The notes under the pieces are model-generated. The model was not told where the DNA came from. It saw nothing but the letters and a program-made list of their open reading frames with translations, and searched no databases. A stretch of DNA of 64,000 nt from Plazaster borealis (Eukaryota; Echinodermata; Asteroidea; Forcipulatida; Labidiasteridae), in assembly GCA_021014325.1 (NCBI GenBank), contig CM037460.1:19311044-19375043 (forward strand). The letters run 5' to 3'. A program made the position numbers and the translations under genes. Of this stretch, positions 23,566 to 34,239 are shown piece after piece. The first letter of the stretch is position 1; the number at the start of each line of letters is the position of its first letter.

Positions 23566-24419
23566 TGCTGTCATGTGTTGATGGCACGCCGCGGTGACCA
23601 TCTTATTCAGATTCCTTTCTACGAACCAATAACAACTGCATGATAGACCAGACCAGGTACCAGACTTTATTGGCTGCCAGTCTGCGTAAAGACAACCTCG
23701 TCCCCATGGTTTACTTTATTTCCAACCATGTTTACAATAGTAAACCCTGGGAGGGAAACTCCTCACTTGGACCCTGATTGGACAACGACTTGTGTACAAA
23801 AGTATAACGTAAACATGTTAAGTTGTACTCATTCAGTATCACCATGTTCACAGCCAGACTATTCTAATTTGCATACGTATCCAAAAGTTTTGGATATGCA
23901 AATGATCCAATATCAGGGTGAGAGAGCGGTCAACCTCGTACTGCTCGACACACCTTGAGGACGAGGTTGGGTAAAGACCTTACCATTGTTGATAAACAAA
24001 CCGCGCTGGTTGGCATGGACGGCCAAATAATAGAAAAACATTCAATCGTGTTAGCAGATGTTGTGACCAAATTCAACATTTCTGGAAACTTTCAATTATA
24101 AAAAAATACACCCCATGATTGGTTGCTTAGTTTCCAACAAATTCAGCACTATTTTTTGAATATTTATGTAACACTAGGCCTATTACAAACTATGTGGTTA
24201 TCTGTTTTTGCTTTGCATTTTATGTTTTCAAACTTTGGTTGGCAAAAACTCGGGCTGTGACGTTGCAATGGCCGCGTCCGAATCAGGTGAACTCGGTTAC
24301 GGCTACGGCTGTTGACTGCAGCGACAACGTTGAAGAATGGCACTTTTCGGCGTTCCGGCCGTAGCCACTGCAAACGCATTCAGACACGGACTATTTCTCA
24401 CTTTAATAATAGTACGGCA
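23566..24419. other. No gene seen
   Basis: A GGCTACGGC-type word cluster near 24295-24360 recurs weakly near 56400-56460; it may be a decayed repeat. Confidence 0.4.
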
Positions 24420-24705
24420 GGTCCCAATTTCAGAGAGCTGCTATAAGCACAATATTTGTGCTTACTGAGCGAGTTTCCAATTCAAAGCGCTGCTAACCGT
24501 AAGCACACAAAAAGGCATGCTAACCTTCCGGTGCTTACTGTATGATAAAGAATGAAGTAACAATGCAAATCCATGGTGAACGCGCAAGATGGCCGCCTAA
24601 TTTTCTTGCTAACCTGTGAAATACGCTTTTGAGCAAGCAAAATTTTCTGCTACAGTTAGCACGAAAATTTGCTTACCGTAAAGCAGCGCTATGAAATTGG
24701 GCCCA
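24420..24705. mobile_element. MITE with GGGCCCAATTTCAT ends, copy 2
   Basis: Left GTCCCAATTTCAGAGAGCTG and right CGCTATGAAATTGGGCC are inverted. A second AATTCAAAGCGCTGCT segment inside suggests two partial elements fused. Confidence 0.65.
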
Positions 24706-27089
24706 GGTCGGTGATGGGATTGTGCCTTTAATGATACAAGCATGGAATTCTGTATGTATGGCATGAGAAAGATATTTGGCTGTAGGGCCATCGAACAAAT
24801 ACAGGTAGAATAACAAGCAAAGAAAGCCATTTTTTAAATTTCAAAAATTGCTTTTTATTCTATCTTTATTTGGACAATGGTCCTATAGCCAAATAAGTTT
24901 ATCATGACATACTCTGACTGTGTTCCGAATTCCATGCCGGTATCATCAAAATGCACAATTCCCAAAACATATTTCCCCCTATCTGCCCAACTGTTTGGGT
25001 CTCGTAACCCGCAGAACATTCTCGATAAAATTTAGAGGAAAATAATTGTAAAGCCAGAGCTTTAAAACAGTTGACTTCCCCTCCCCCCCCCCCCCAAAAA
25101 AAGGAAGCTTATTCAGTCAGAGAACATACGGTAATCCACATAGAAAACGAGAAAATAATGAAACAAAACATTCATGTCCAATCTGTATGTGCTCCTATGT
25201 TTTGCACGAAAATTCTCTGGTCATGCCGCGCCGAGAGAAAACAAAAACTTATTCCCCTTCCGCGAGTTTGCAGAGCGCCGAGCTTGGCTGAGCTTCCCAA
25301 ACGTCACTCGGTTACGGGATCAGAGTCGACGATTGAAGTGGGATTGCCCAGCTAAAGATCTTCAGCTGCCGCTCGGCAGAAAGCCCCGAGTCCTCGGTAA
25401 ACTTGGAGAATCAAGTAACTCAGTTTATGGAGGACTGAGTGGGGTCGCACGGGGGAAGGGAAAGGCAAACGTCGGGAGGGTATAATGGAGTACACGGTAT
25501 GGATGTCAAACAAAGTTATATAAATACTTATAGAGTTTTCAATGAACTGGCCTTGTTTCCTTTTCTTTTTTTCCCCGATTCAATTTGGAAATTTGGCATT
25601 TATCATGATCGTAGTTGAGGATGTTAATCCCATTGCACTCCTGGTTTTAATGGAGGTGGGTTTTGTAAAGACAGAGGGGGCCTTACAGGTGGAATCGTTC
25701 ATGCCTATTTAATCACTCTTTCAGACGTTGCACGGTTTTTTTAATGGAACCTGTTGTGGGTGAATTTAGTGTCTCGACGTTTCGGGCGATGTGCTCCACC
25801 TGTCTTCAGGCGAGACGCTGTTCATTATTTCGTGTGTGGGGCAAACTTTAATAAAGTAGAGTTTCAAACTTTGCATGGTTGAGATACAATCTGGTAAAGT
25901 TTCAGCGTAACACAATTATACGTGAAATTTCTCAATCTGAGTTGTAGTGGTTCTGAAAAGAAACGGTCGTGTAAAAACGCGACGTTTCGATTAGTGCTCT
26001 AACTGCCTTCAGGGGTAAGCTGAAACGCATGTTAGGCATTGTTAACCCTATTTTTGTTCGTTTTGGACCGGGGGATGGTGAAACCCCCCCCCCCCACACA
26101 CACACACACACGCACACCCCTCCGTGTTTTCCACGGTGAGTTCTTGCGCGTTTTTTTAATGATTTTTACTTGCAACAAATGTTAATTATACCATATTCTA
26201 CATGATGACGTAAAATTAAATGCAAAACATTGCCATTAGAGGCCATTTTGGGAAGTTTGTGCCCTTTGTTTTGGTCAAAATCGTATTTTCCCCGTAATTA
26301 CCTTATTTTTTCTCAAAATGCTATAAACTTTGCAAAAGTGTTTATTTTGACGTATTCAATAACATGACATTATATTGTGTGACTAGAGTCACTGTTGGGG
26401 GCGCTGTAATCGTTGGTTTATACCATTTTGGGTGCATTGTATTTTTTCAGTTTTTCAACTTAAAAATAGATATTACCACCATCTTTTGGGGCCCAGGGTA
26501 TGATGAGGCTTGCTTGACGAGTCTACAGTATTTCTTCGCCTGAAAAGTTTGAAATAAACACGCTCCAATTATTATTTAATTGATAAAAAAAACCATTGAT
26601 ACGGGCCTTATTTGAACCCCTAAACACAGGCTGAGAACACAAAATCCAAGTTGGCCGCCGGATATGGTGGAAATTGTTTACATTACTACCACTTGGGGAA
26701 ACACTTTTGTTGAAAAAGACAACAACAACAAAAACAACTAGAAGGACTTTTGACCCATGGCCGAACAAACGGTTGTCATGCTTACAGCTGACTCCAATAA
26801 CAACTATTTTATTGCAATATGACCCAAGATAAAATGTTGGAAAGAGTTGTTGATCGGATGCAGCGTTAACAAGTTAAGGGCAAAAATATGGTGGTGGGGG
26901 GGGGGGCTATGTGCCCCCGCCCGCCCGGTCCCGACAGGGTTAAGAATGTGCTATCAAGAATACGAGCACTTTCTTTTTCAAAACAAAAGAATGTCATTAT
27001 TGAGTTGTAATTTTTGGAGTTTAATAAATTTACCTCAACAAACACCTTGACGACCCAGTTTTAGGATCCACAATTGTCTACCTATATAC
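24706..27089. other. No gene seen; two GACGTTTCG motifs
   Basis: A GC-richer patch at 25200-25490 has open frames but no recognisable protein. CGACGTTTCG...GTCTTCAGG at about 25785-25810 and GACGTTTCG...GCCTTCAGG at 25981-26012 are a repeated motif of the kind seen in Penelope-like element ends. C-runs lie near 25081-25094 and 26085-26094, and a CA repeat near 26096-26117. Confidence 0.4.
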
Positions 27090-27297
27090 TCTAAACACTC
27101 CGGGGCCAGAATTAACCCGGATTCCGGGTCACAGGGGGCCTGACACATTTCTGGGTCAGTAATGACCCGGATTCTGCGCTAATCGGACAAAGAATTCGAG
27201 TCGAAATCTCAATTTTTTTAAAAGTTTGCGGGTCAGCCTGACCCCAGAAGAAGCTGGTCAGACCCCAATGGAGCCCGGAGTTTTTAGAGTGTACACA
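27090..27297. mobile_element. GGGTCA-rich MITE-like repeat, copy 3
   Basis: Carries the same GGGTCA/TGACCC inverted words, including a perfect GGTCA-GCC-TGACC at 27231-27243. The ends ACTCTAAACACTCCGGGG and CCCGGAGTTTTTAGAGT form a terminal inverted repeat. Confidence 0.7.
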
Positions 27298-27556
27298 CTG
27301 AGGAGCAGCAGTACGGGTCAGCATTGACTCAGAGTCGGGTCCATAACGGGTCATACATGTCAGCATGGTCCGTTTGGTTGTTGTTTTGTTTTGGTTTGTT
27401 TTTTAGATCAACATGATCCATAATTTGAGTCACTAAGGTCTTTTTGACTGAGATTTGGGGTAATGTTGAGCACTTTGTTAGGCGGTTGTGCAAGACTGAA
27501 TCTTCAAAATCATGTACAACGAGGCTATGGATTCTGATTGGTTGTTGAATGAATAG

Positions 27557-27625
27557 ACTTGCACCAGTGACCCTCTTATCTAACGTACATGTGTTTTACC
27601 ACCTGAGCTATAGCTCAACGTAAGT
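27557..27625 (-). repeat. Decayed tRNA-like sequence (SINE fragment)
   Basis: On the minus strand TAGCTCAGGTGGTAAAACAC resembles an A box and D arm, and GGTCACTGGTGCAAGTC a damaged B box. Stems are poorly paired. Confidence 0.35.
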
Positions 27626-29227
27626 GAACCCCCCCCCCCCCCTTTTCGTTTTAATTGTTTTTTTCTCTGGTCACCAGACATCATGTAACTCCCAAGGTAG
27701 AATAACACGTTTCCATCTAATAGCTGATTATGGATATAGGCCTAAACATAAGAAGAAAGTTGAATACACGGAATTCGAGAAATGCCGATATTTTATTTAT
27801 GATTGCTTTATTTTATTTGTTCTTCTTCTTCTTCTCCTTTTATCTTCTCTCATGTTTGTACACATTTGGCGAACGGTGTTTACAAACACCGTAACCCACA
27901 TCCCAACTTGAACGATTCCAATTTGTCAAAAAGTTGTATCTACGAGCGAACATTGCTCCGGCGACGGTGTGTTTCCCGCTCGTTCGGGGGCCGGGGGGGG
28001 GGGTAACATTAACAGAAAGTTTACCGCCTGCGAACACGAACCACGCACAGCCCCTCGTAATGCAATCCTCAAGGCTGTAAATCCTGCATATGTATATGAA
28101 ACATTATGACGTTTTAACGACCGGCTGTTTTGTGTGGATAAAGTGATTTACCCCTTTTTAAATGATTGGTCCCCAGTCTATAAAGTAAAGGAGGCAGACA
28201 CGACAGCGTTTCTCTCCCAGCAAAATTGTTTAACTTCAAAGCAATTGGGAACGTGTCGAGTTTCTAGCGTCAGTGTCGTTGCGTTCTGTTGTTACGTTTT
28301 GAAACATTATAAACATGTTTTGTTTTTGGTGTTCTAAAGTTTATAGCGGCGTTGTTTCTTCGAGACGCTTTGTCTTATTGCAGCATGGCGTTTCTTTGAA
28401 GTGTTTTTATACACATGGGGAAATAATACAGTAGATGGAAATATTGGAGAAATTGTGACAATGATATGATAACTAGGAGATTTTAGTCATGATGTTACAA
28501 GCGATGATGACAACGACGGTGACACGATGCAGTTGGGAAAATTGGAACAGCGGGTGCTGGCACAGACAGTCAATAGGGAATAGCATGACAGACACAAGGA
28601 TGACAATGACAACGACAGCCAGACAGGCATAAACTCCATGTAGATGGAGAATGGAAAATGAAACAATATTTTATATTGTTACTTTATTTATTATTTTTTT
28701 GTTAGTCTGCTTTACTACAGAGGAAGTTGACGGATCTGACCATGTCAATGTGATAATAACAAGATTTTTTTCCATCATCCTCTCGATACGAATGTTATCA
28801 TAATCCCCATGCCTGGCTAACGACAACTGCCTAAAACCATTAGCCCATCCATCTAATGTGTTTTGACTCAATTTTAAAGTAACGAACTGTTTGGTTAGAT
28901 CGCCCTCTTACGGAATGTCCCGCTGTTAAATAAACGGGTGCCCCCCTCTGCCCAAAACTGGAGTGGCCCTCTGCTGAGAGCACTTACGCCGAAATACCAC
29001 AAAAAAGACAAGAACCACACTCTCAAGCTTAAACTGTTCCCCCCCTACTTCAGGAAGATTCGGGTTTTACTAGGGCTACTGTTTCCGCTCTCCGTTGTTT
29101 CTCTTTCCATATACACACGCAGTGAAGGGGTTGTCTAGTGCCTTCTTCTAATACACAATATTAACCCCCCACAGCGGGGCTCCGCACAAAAAATCACAGA
29201 GAAAACAACTTGCGCTGATTGGCTAAG
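27626..29227. other. Repeat-poor sequence upstream of FoxL1
   Basis: A C-run lies near 27630-27643, a CTT-rich run near 27820-27840 and a G-run near 27985-28002. No transposable elements or other genes recognised. It may hold FoxL1 cis-regulatory sequence. Confidence 0.45.
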
Positions 29228-29479
29228 TGTTTACGTAGGCAATCCCGGCATGCCGTGCGCAGCAGTTGGCACCGGGGTGAGTTGTGGGTATTGTTGGAAG
29301 ATCTGTCAAAATACAGGCGTGCCACACATCCATTCAGCGTTCAAAAGGTGCCATTTTTCACGCGCGCGATTTGTTTACTTAAATGGGTGGTCAATTTCTT
29401 TTAAGCAAAATTTCAAAATAAACACGGCAGCGAACGACTTGGGTGGGCACGTTTAATTGATGTGGGGATTTTATAAACA
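29228..29479 (+). promoter_or_regulatory. Candidate FoxL1 upstream regulatory region with four forkhead-consensus sites
   Basis: RTAAACA is the core forkhead-binding consensus. It occurs as TGTTTAC (minus orientation) at 29228-29234 and 29372-29378, and as ATAAACA at 29418-29424 and 29473-29479. The last overlaps a TATAAA at 29472-29477. Inverted CCAAT boxes (ATTGG) lie near 29218 and 29504. The cluster sits 0.45-0.7 kb before the FoxL1 ATG, in sequence without recognisable transposable elements. Auto- or cross-regulation by Fox proteins is an inference; the transcription start site cannot be fixed. Confidence 0.4.
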
Positions 29480-29764
29480 AACCGAGAGTCGAGCAATGGT
29501 TGCTATTGGCTAAAGGCACGGCAGCTTACGGCACGAGTATAGGTATAGGGAGTTAAGATTTGCTATGGCTGTGTGTATACATTGAAGTTGGTGTGGGTGG
29601 GCTGTACTAGTTAGCGGTATGCGCAGACAGCCACGCTTAAAAATCACTGTTGCATTTGTACTGCCTCATGCCGGAAAGTCAGCCTAAAACGAACATACAA
29701 CAACATTAAACAATCCTAAAACAAAATACTGGACTACGACAAGAATAACAGTGGTCCGCCTTAA

Positions 29765-29842
29765 ATGAGAGGAGCTTTGCTGCACAGCCGGCCACAAGCA
29801 GGTCTGAACCGTCCCTGGTGTGTTCGCATGTGTGATCGCTAA
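29765..29842 (+). CDS. Upstream ORF of 25 codons in the probable FoxL1 leader
   Basis: An ATG at 29765 opens a short frame ending in TAA at 29840-29842, 89 bases before the FoxL1 start. A second in-frame ATG at 29828 gives a minimal MCDR ORF with the same stop. No other ATG lies between this stop and the FoxL1 start. If transcription starts upstream of 29765, ribosomes would meet this ORF first, which could lower FoxL1 translation. The transcription start is not known, so this is only a candidate regulatory uORF. The peptide resembles nothing I recognise. Confidence 0.35.
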   Translation: MRGALLHSRPQAGLNRPWCVRMCDR

Positions 29843-29931
29843 AACCCACCCTGGACCCGACGGACCTTGTATTACAAGTCTTTTAAGTGCAATTATTAGA
29901 CCTAACTTTTTAGAAACTCCTCATTTCAAAC

Positions 29932-31296
29932 ATGGCGTCTATGGGAGCTCTTTATCCCGGTTTTCCACACCATCCTGGACATTACATACTCGCCAGTCAT
30001 CATAACCCGTATTTCTACAGCACAAGGGAGATGGCGTACGCCAACTCAATGCAACTTGGTATGCTGACACCAATGGATCGCCGGGAGGCACCTCAGAAAC
30101 CACCCTACTCTTACATTGCATTGATTGCCATGGCCATTAGGAGTGCAACGGACAAGAAGATTACGTTAAACGGTATCTACCAGTTCATCATGGACCGCTT
30201 CCCGTACTATCATGACAACAAGCAAGGATGGCAGAACTCTATTCGGCATAACCTCAGCCTAAACGACTGCTTTGTCAAAGTGCCCCGGGAGAAAGGCAAA
30301 CCGGGCAAGGGGAACTATTGGTCGCTGGCAACCAACTGCGACGAAATGTTTGAGAACGGAAACTTTCGACGACGGAAACGCCGTCCAAAGTCCGCCAACG
30401 GGACCGCCAAGGGGAGCGTGGAAGGTCAGAAAGGGGACCAGGGTATGGATCATTCTGACCCGACGAGGGACGACGATGACGTGGTGTCTGACCGTAAGAA
30501 TGACGGTCACCCGAGTTCAGACAACTATGCCTGTGTGCGACAGGATGGACATTGCATTGACACACAGCAGCAAGGTGTCATCAGGTGTGTAGAGGTCGAC
30601 CGTGATGACAGTGACAATTCCCACCACGACAATGACATGACGTCCGACAGCGACCCAGAGTTCATTCATGAACATCAAACTGTCGTGGGGGCTAGTGCAG
30701 TGACCCAAGTTCAGAAACACACCCCCAGGTCTCCCCTGCCGCTGGTCGTCAAATCGGAGGAGTTTAAAACCAAAAGTTCTTTCTCAATCGAAAGTCTGCT
30801 GGCATCACCGGGTTCGTATGAACCGTCCATAACTCGTAAGAGACCCCGCTCCCCAGGCTACAAATCCGACGATGAGTCGCTATGTAAACGTCCTTGTCAC
30901 CAAGACAACTACGACGGACAACGACAAGTCGTCAAACCCCACGCACCGGTCACCGAACGACACCTCCAGACATTCCAGGGTCCCCTCGCCAACGGAGTCG
31001 GCCCGCGAACGGGCGAAAATTTCTGGCAGAGGGTCCGCTCGGCAGAAAAAGCCAGCCTCAACGTCCAGGAAAAGTTTCTGACGGAAACAACTCTGCGTTA
31101 CAGGTCGTATTCCGCCTTCGCCGGGCAGCGTGAGGGATACTCGCCATATCGTGTGCCGTCCGGAGCGTCGCTTCCCCCCTCACCCCACTACCCCACCCCG
31201 GCTACACCGAATAGAAGTTGGACTTACAGCCCATATTTATCTCCATTGATGCTATCCCACCAGCAAGCAGCAGCATCCCTTGTCTCCTATCACTGA
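29932..31296 (+). CDS. FoxL1: Forkhead transcription factor FoxL1, complete single-exon gene
   Basis: This is a sequence-specific nuclear transcription factor. The 454-residue reading frame is uninterrupted. The forkhead (winged-helix) domain spans about residues 56-150: it opens with [14 protein letters not shown], has the recognition helix [11 protein letters not shown] at 102-112 with conserved N102, R105 and H106, and ends in a basic wing, RRRKRRPK. Residues [34 protein letters not shown] and [12 protein letters not shown] match FoxL1 better than FoxC, FoxF or FoxQ1. Residues 165-255 are acidic and Ser/Asp rich. FSIESLL at 284-290 is an eh1-type motif, which in Fox proteins recruits Groucho/TLE co-repressors. 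KRPRSP at 303-308 could be part of a nuclear localisation signal. The C-terminus is Pro/Ser/Tyr rich. Human FOXL1 is shorter, at about 345 residues. The first ATG gives MASMGALYP; a second in-frame ATG lies three codons later and could also be used. Lack of introns is usual for FoxL1. The coding region is more GC rich than its flanks. GMDS lies about 25 kb downstream on the other strand. Confidence 0.95.
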   Translation: MASMGALYPGFPHHPGHYILASHHNPYFYSTREMAYANSMQLGMLTPMDRREAPQKPPYSYIALIAMAIRSATDKKITLNGIYQFIMDRFPYYHDNKQGWQNSIRHNLSLNDCFVKVPREKGKPGKGNYWSLATNCDEMFENGNFRRRKRRPKSANGTAKGSVEGQKGDQGMDHSDPTRDDDDVVSDRKNDGHPSSDNYACVRQDGHCIDTQQQGVIRCVEVDRDDSDNSHHDNDMTSDSDPEFIHEHQTVVGASAVTQVQKHTPRSPLPLVVKSEEFKTKSSFSIESLLASPGSYEPSITRKRPRSPGYKSDDESLCKRPCHQDNYDGQRQVVKPHAPVTERHLQTFQGPLANGVGPRTGENFWQRVRSAEKASLNVQEKFLTETTLRYRSYSAFAGQREGYSPYRVPSGASLPPSPHYPTPATPNRSWTYSPYLSPLMLSHQQAAASLVSYH

Positions 31297-32685
31297 TGAA
31301 CACTGCCTCGTTATAGTGACACTGTGACATTATAGTTTTTGATATTAATTTCAGACGCCCACTGACTATTTATACGCCTCACAATCTGTTCACGTCTCGT
31401 GTATATATCTTGATATTTTTATGTCACTTAAGGTAACCCCCAAAAAATGAAATTATTGTGCATTGTTAAACTAAATGAACCATATATTTATACGTTTGCT
31501 GTGTTTATAATGATGTTAACACGACTGATGTTGTGAATTGTTAATTTTATACTGAAATGTGTTTAGTCATGAGTTAGTAACCGGTTTGGACCTCAATGAG
31601 AGGTTAATTGGCAAATATATTCTTTGTTATAAACACCCACGCCTACGAAATTTCCTATTCTTCAAATACAACACTAGTTGTTATGCTTTCAAAGTTGGCT
31701 TCCCAAATTATAAAAACGCACTGGAAATTGGAAAAATCATTCCGTTTCATTAACTTTCAATCTAAAAGTGGGTTGAGCTGTGTCAAAACTTTACCGTTGA
31801 GAATGTTGAAAATTAAAACTTTAAAAATATACCGAAATTGTTCCTTTGAGTTGACACAATAGCACATATTTAAGTCATGGTGGATTTTTGTTTTTATTGT
31901 TGACATTCACATAATTTTTCAACTCACTAGAAAACCTGGGGTAAGCCTTTCGTCAGGTCAAGAAAATGAATATGAAATTGTACATCAACAATTAACCAAA
32001 TCTCTACTTCAGAAAACAGAGAAACTGTAACTTGAAGAATGTTGGACCTACACTGTGTAGTTGTTTCATATTTGCAAAAAAAAACAAAATTATTTATAAT
32101 TATTAAAATGTGCCTTTGGAGATATTTGCAAGCTTTAGAAAGTAGAAGCAAAAATAGTTCTGCATTAAATAGAAGAATAGTTCTTAAAAAAAAACAAAGT
32201 TAGGAAACAAAGGTGCATTGTTTGATTTTGGATGATGCAAGTAGATTTTAAACGTATTTGCTCGATGCCAATCTATTAAAAAGAACAAATCGCTGATTAG
32301 TGTTAACTGAAAGAAATCTAAAAATGGTGATTTGATTGTTTGATGAAGCTTGCTTCTAAACTCGTGATCTCAAGTAGCTTGTACTCGTTCGAGGCTAACA
32401 ACAAAGGTGTCTCAAAATCAACCACATACTTCTGTTTCAATCGATTGCATCCCATGAAAGTTGGTGATAATGTTTGAACAAATTCAGTCATTATCCGATG
32501 CCGTGTTTTAATTAGAAGCTAATTCCTTGAAGCAAATTCTAAATTCAGAGTTCAACAGAGCAAACGTAACTAATCGTTCTCAACTGGGAATGTTTCGTAT
32601 TTTGTTCACATTCAGTGATTTGGTACTTTAGTTTTTTTAATTGAAGTTGGGGTGGTTTATTGGAATGTTTGTTGGCGGATTAACA
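31297..32685. other. FoxL1 3' UTR and downstream sequence
   Basis: AT-rich. No AATAAA was seen close to the stop; ATTAAA at 31812-31817, 32102-32107 and 32164-32169 are possible polyadenylation signals. No transposable elements until 32686. Confidence 0.45.
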
Positions 32686-32834
32686 GGGGCCGATTTGACA
32701 AAGCAATAAGATTCATCTTAAGATGAGTTGTCAGTATTGCCATAGTGATTTGTATTGTGACATCACACTTTGCTTAGCAACTAAGATCGATTTTTATTTG
32801 ATATTAATCTTAGCTCATTGTGAAATCGAGCCCA
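32686..32834. mobile_element. Short MITE with GGGCCGATTT / AAATCGAGCCC ends
   Basis: Terminal GGGGCCGATTTGACAAAG pairs with TTGTGAAATCGAGCCC, and the inner ATTCATCTTAAGATGAGTT is a small palindrome. About 149 bp and non-coding. Confidence 0.65.
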
Positions 32835-33270
32835 GGTGGCTCAAATCAGTGGATGAAGGTGAACAGGAAGTCCTCAAAATAATGATACAAAGCTATTGGA
32901 ATTGTAAAAAAAAGCAAATGTCATATTTTCAATTCTTGTCCATCAAAGATTCAGCAATTTTGTTTTTTCCTAGAGTTGAATTGCGGATTTCTGAAACTGT
33001 TTTGGTCATCCGATTCCTTCATAAAAAACATTATTGATTATTAATTTTGTTTAAGTGATTTCCATCAGAAATATACCTTTTGATATCATTTTGATTTACA
33101 GGAAATGTTCTAAAATGTTGCATCGGTATACTGTTATTTTTTCGAAGCACACCAAAGGTAACTTTTCAGAAAAGTTTGTCTTAATTCATTAGCGATTTCG
33201 AATCTTAGCAAGTACTGTTTAGTATGGTCCAATAATCATGCACTGTGCAGAAACCTGCGCCTGGGTGCAC
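32835..33270. other. No gene seen
   Basis: AT-rich spacer between two MITEs; nothing recognised. Confidence 0.5.
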
Positions 33271-33676
33271 TTAATGTCAAGCTCTATGTGTGATGCAATT
33301 AAAGTCACTGAACACGTTTGGAAATTGTCAAAGACCAGTGTTCTCACTTGGAGTATCCCAACATATGCATAAAATAACAAGCCTGTGAAAATTTGGGCTC
33401 AATTGGTCATCGAAGTTGCAAGAAAATGATGAAAGAAAAAACACCCTTGTTGTACAAATTTGTGTGCTTTCAGATAGGAATAAAAACTTCTTGCAAGAAT
33501 TGTTTATTATTTTAGTGAGAAAAACTACGTTACTTCAGAGGGAGTCGTTTCCTACAATGTTTTATACTATCAACAGCTCTCCGATGCTTGTTACCAAGTA
33601 GGTTTTTATGCTGTTTTGAGTCATTACCAAACGTGTACGATACCTTTAATGTCAAGCTCTATGTGTGGTGCAATTA
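33271..33676. repeat. 31-bp direct repeats flanking a TTAA element
   Basis: TTAATGTCAAGCTCTATGTG plus eleven further bases occurs at 33271-33301 and again at 33646-33676 with one mismatch. The two copies bracket the family B element at 33299-33649. Both begin with TTAA. Confidence 0.9.
33299..33649 (+). mobile_element. TTAA-flanked MITE-like element, family B
   Basis: Left TTAAAGTCACTGAACACGTT and right AACGTGTACGATACCTTTAA. The interior is almost the same as 8725-9090, with a short deletion after TTTTAGTGAGAAA. Confidence 0.8.
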
Positions 33677-34084
33677 CAGATATCATTAGTTCCACTTCAT
33701 TTAAATTGAAAACAGTTAATACATTCTACAAGCACATGGTAAATCATTAATAAAAGCCGGTCATTCTCACTGGTGATTATTCCTAAATCAGGAACAACCA
33801 CAGCCGTATTTATGTCTTTAATCATTTAACTTCTAAACAATGGCTAACTGTTGAATTTGCGATTAAACTTACAAAGAATGGAGTGGTGAAGAAAGAGCAT
33901 ATAATATTTGTGAAATGCTTGTATTAGTTTCTTGTGTTTAACTTTTCTCTGTGCTTCCCTTGGATGGGCTAATGGGATGAGGTAATGATGAGGAGCCATC
34001 TAAAGGCATACAACATGCATACAACAATTACAAGAGTTATTATATTAAAATGCATCAGTCAATCAGGGAGTGTTCAATAGTTGA

Positions 34085-34239
34085 GCAGGCCTGGAATTAC
34101 ATGGAGACCATGGAGGCCATTGCCTCTGTTGCCCCTATGCACTGGCCTTGGTGCCCCTCAGAAGTTTCCCATAAACTTTAAGTGCCCTTTGCAAAATGAA
34201 AATGGCATTGCCCTCTCAAAGATGAAATTCCAGGCGTGG
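34085..34239. mobile_element. Short MITE with CAGGCCTGGAATT ends
   Basis: CAGGCCTGGAATTACAT and ATGAAATTCCAGGCGTGG form terminal inverted repeats about 155 bp apart. GCC-rich interior (TGCCTCTGTTGCCCC) and no coding potential. Confidence 0.6.

Noticed and set aside
30259..31133. Several open frames overlapping FoxL1 in other phases or the other strand
   Set aside because: Shadows of the GC-rich FoxL1 coding sequence; no domain similarity.
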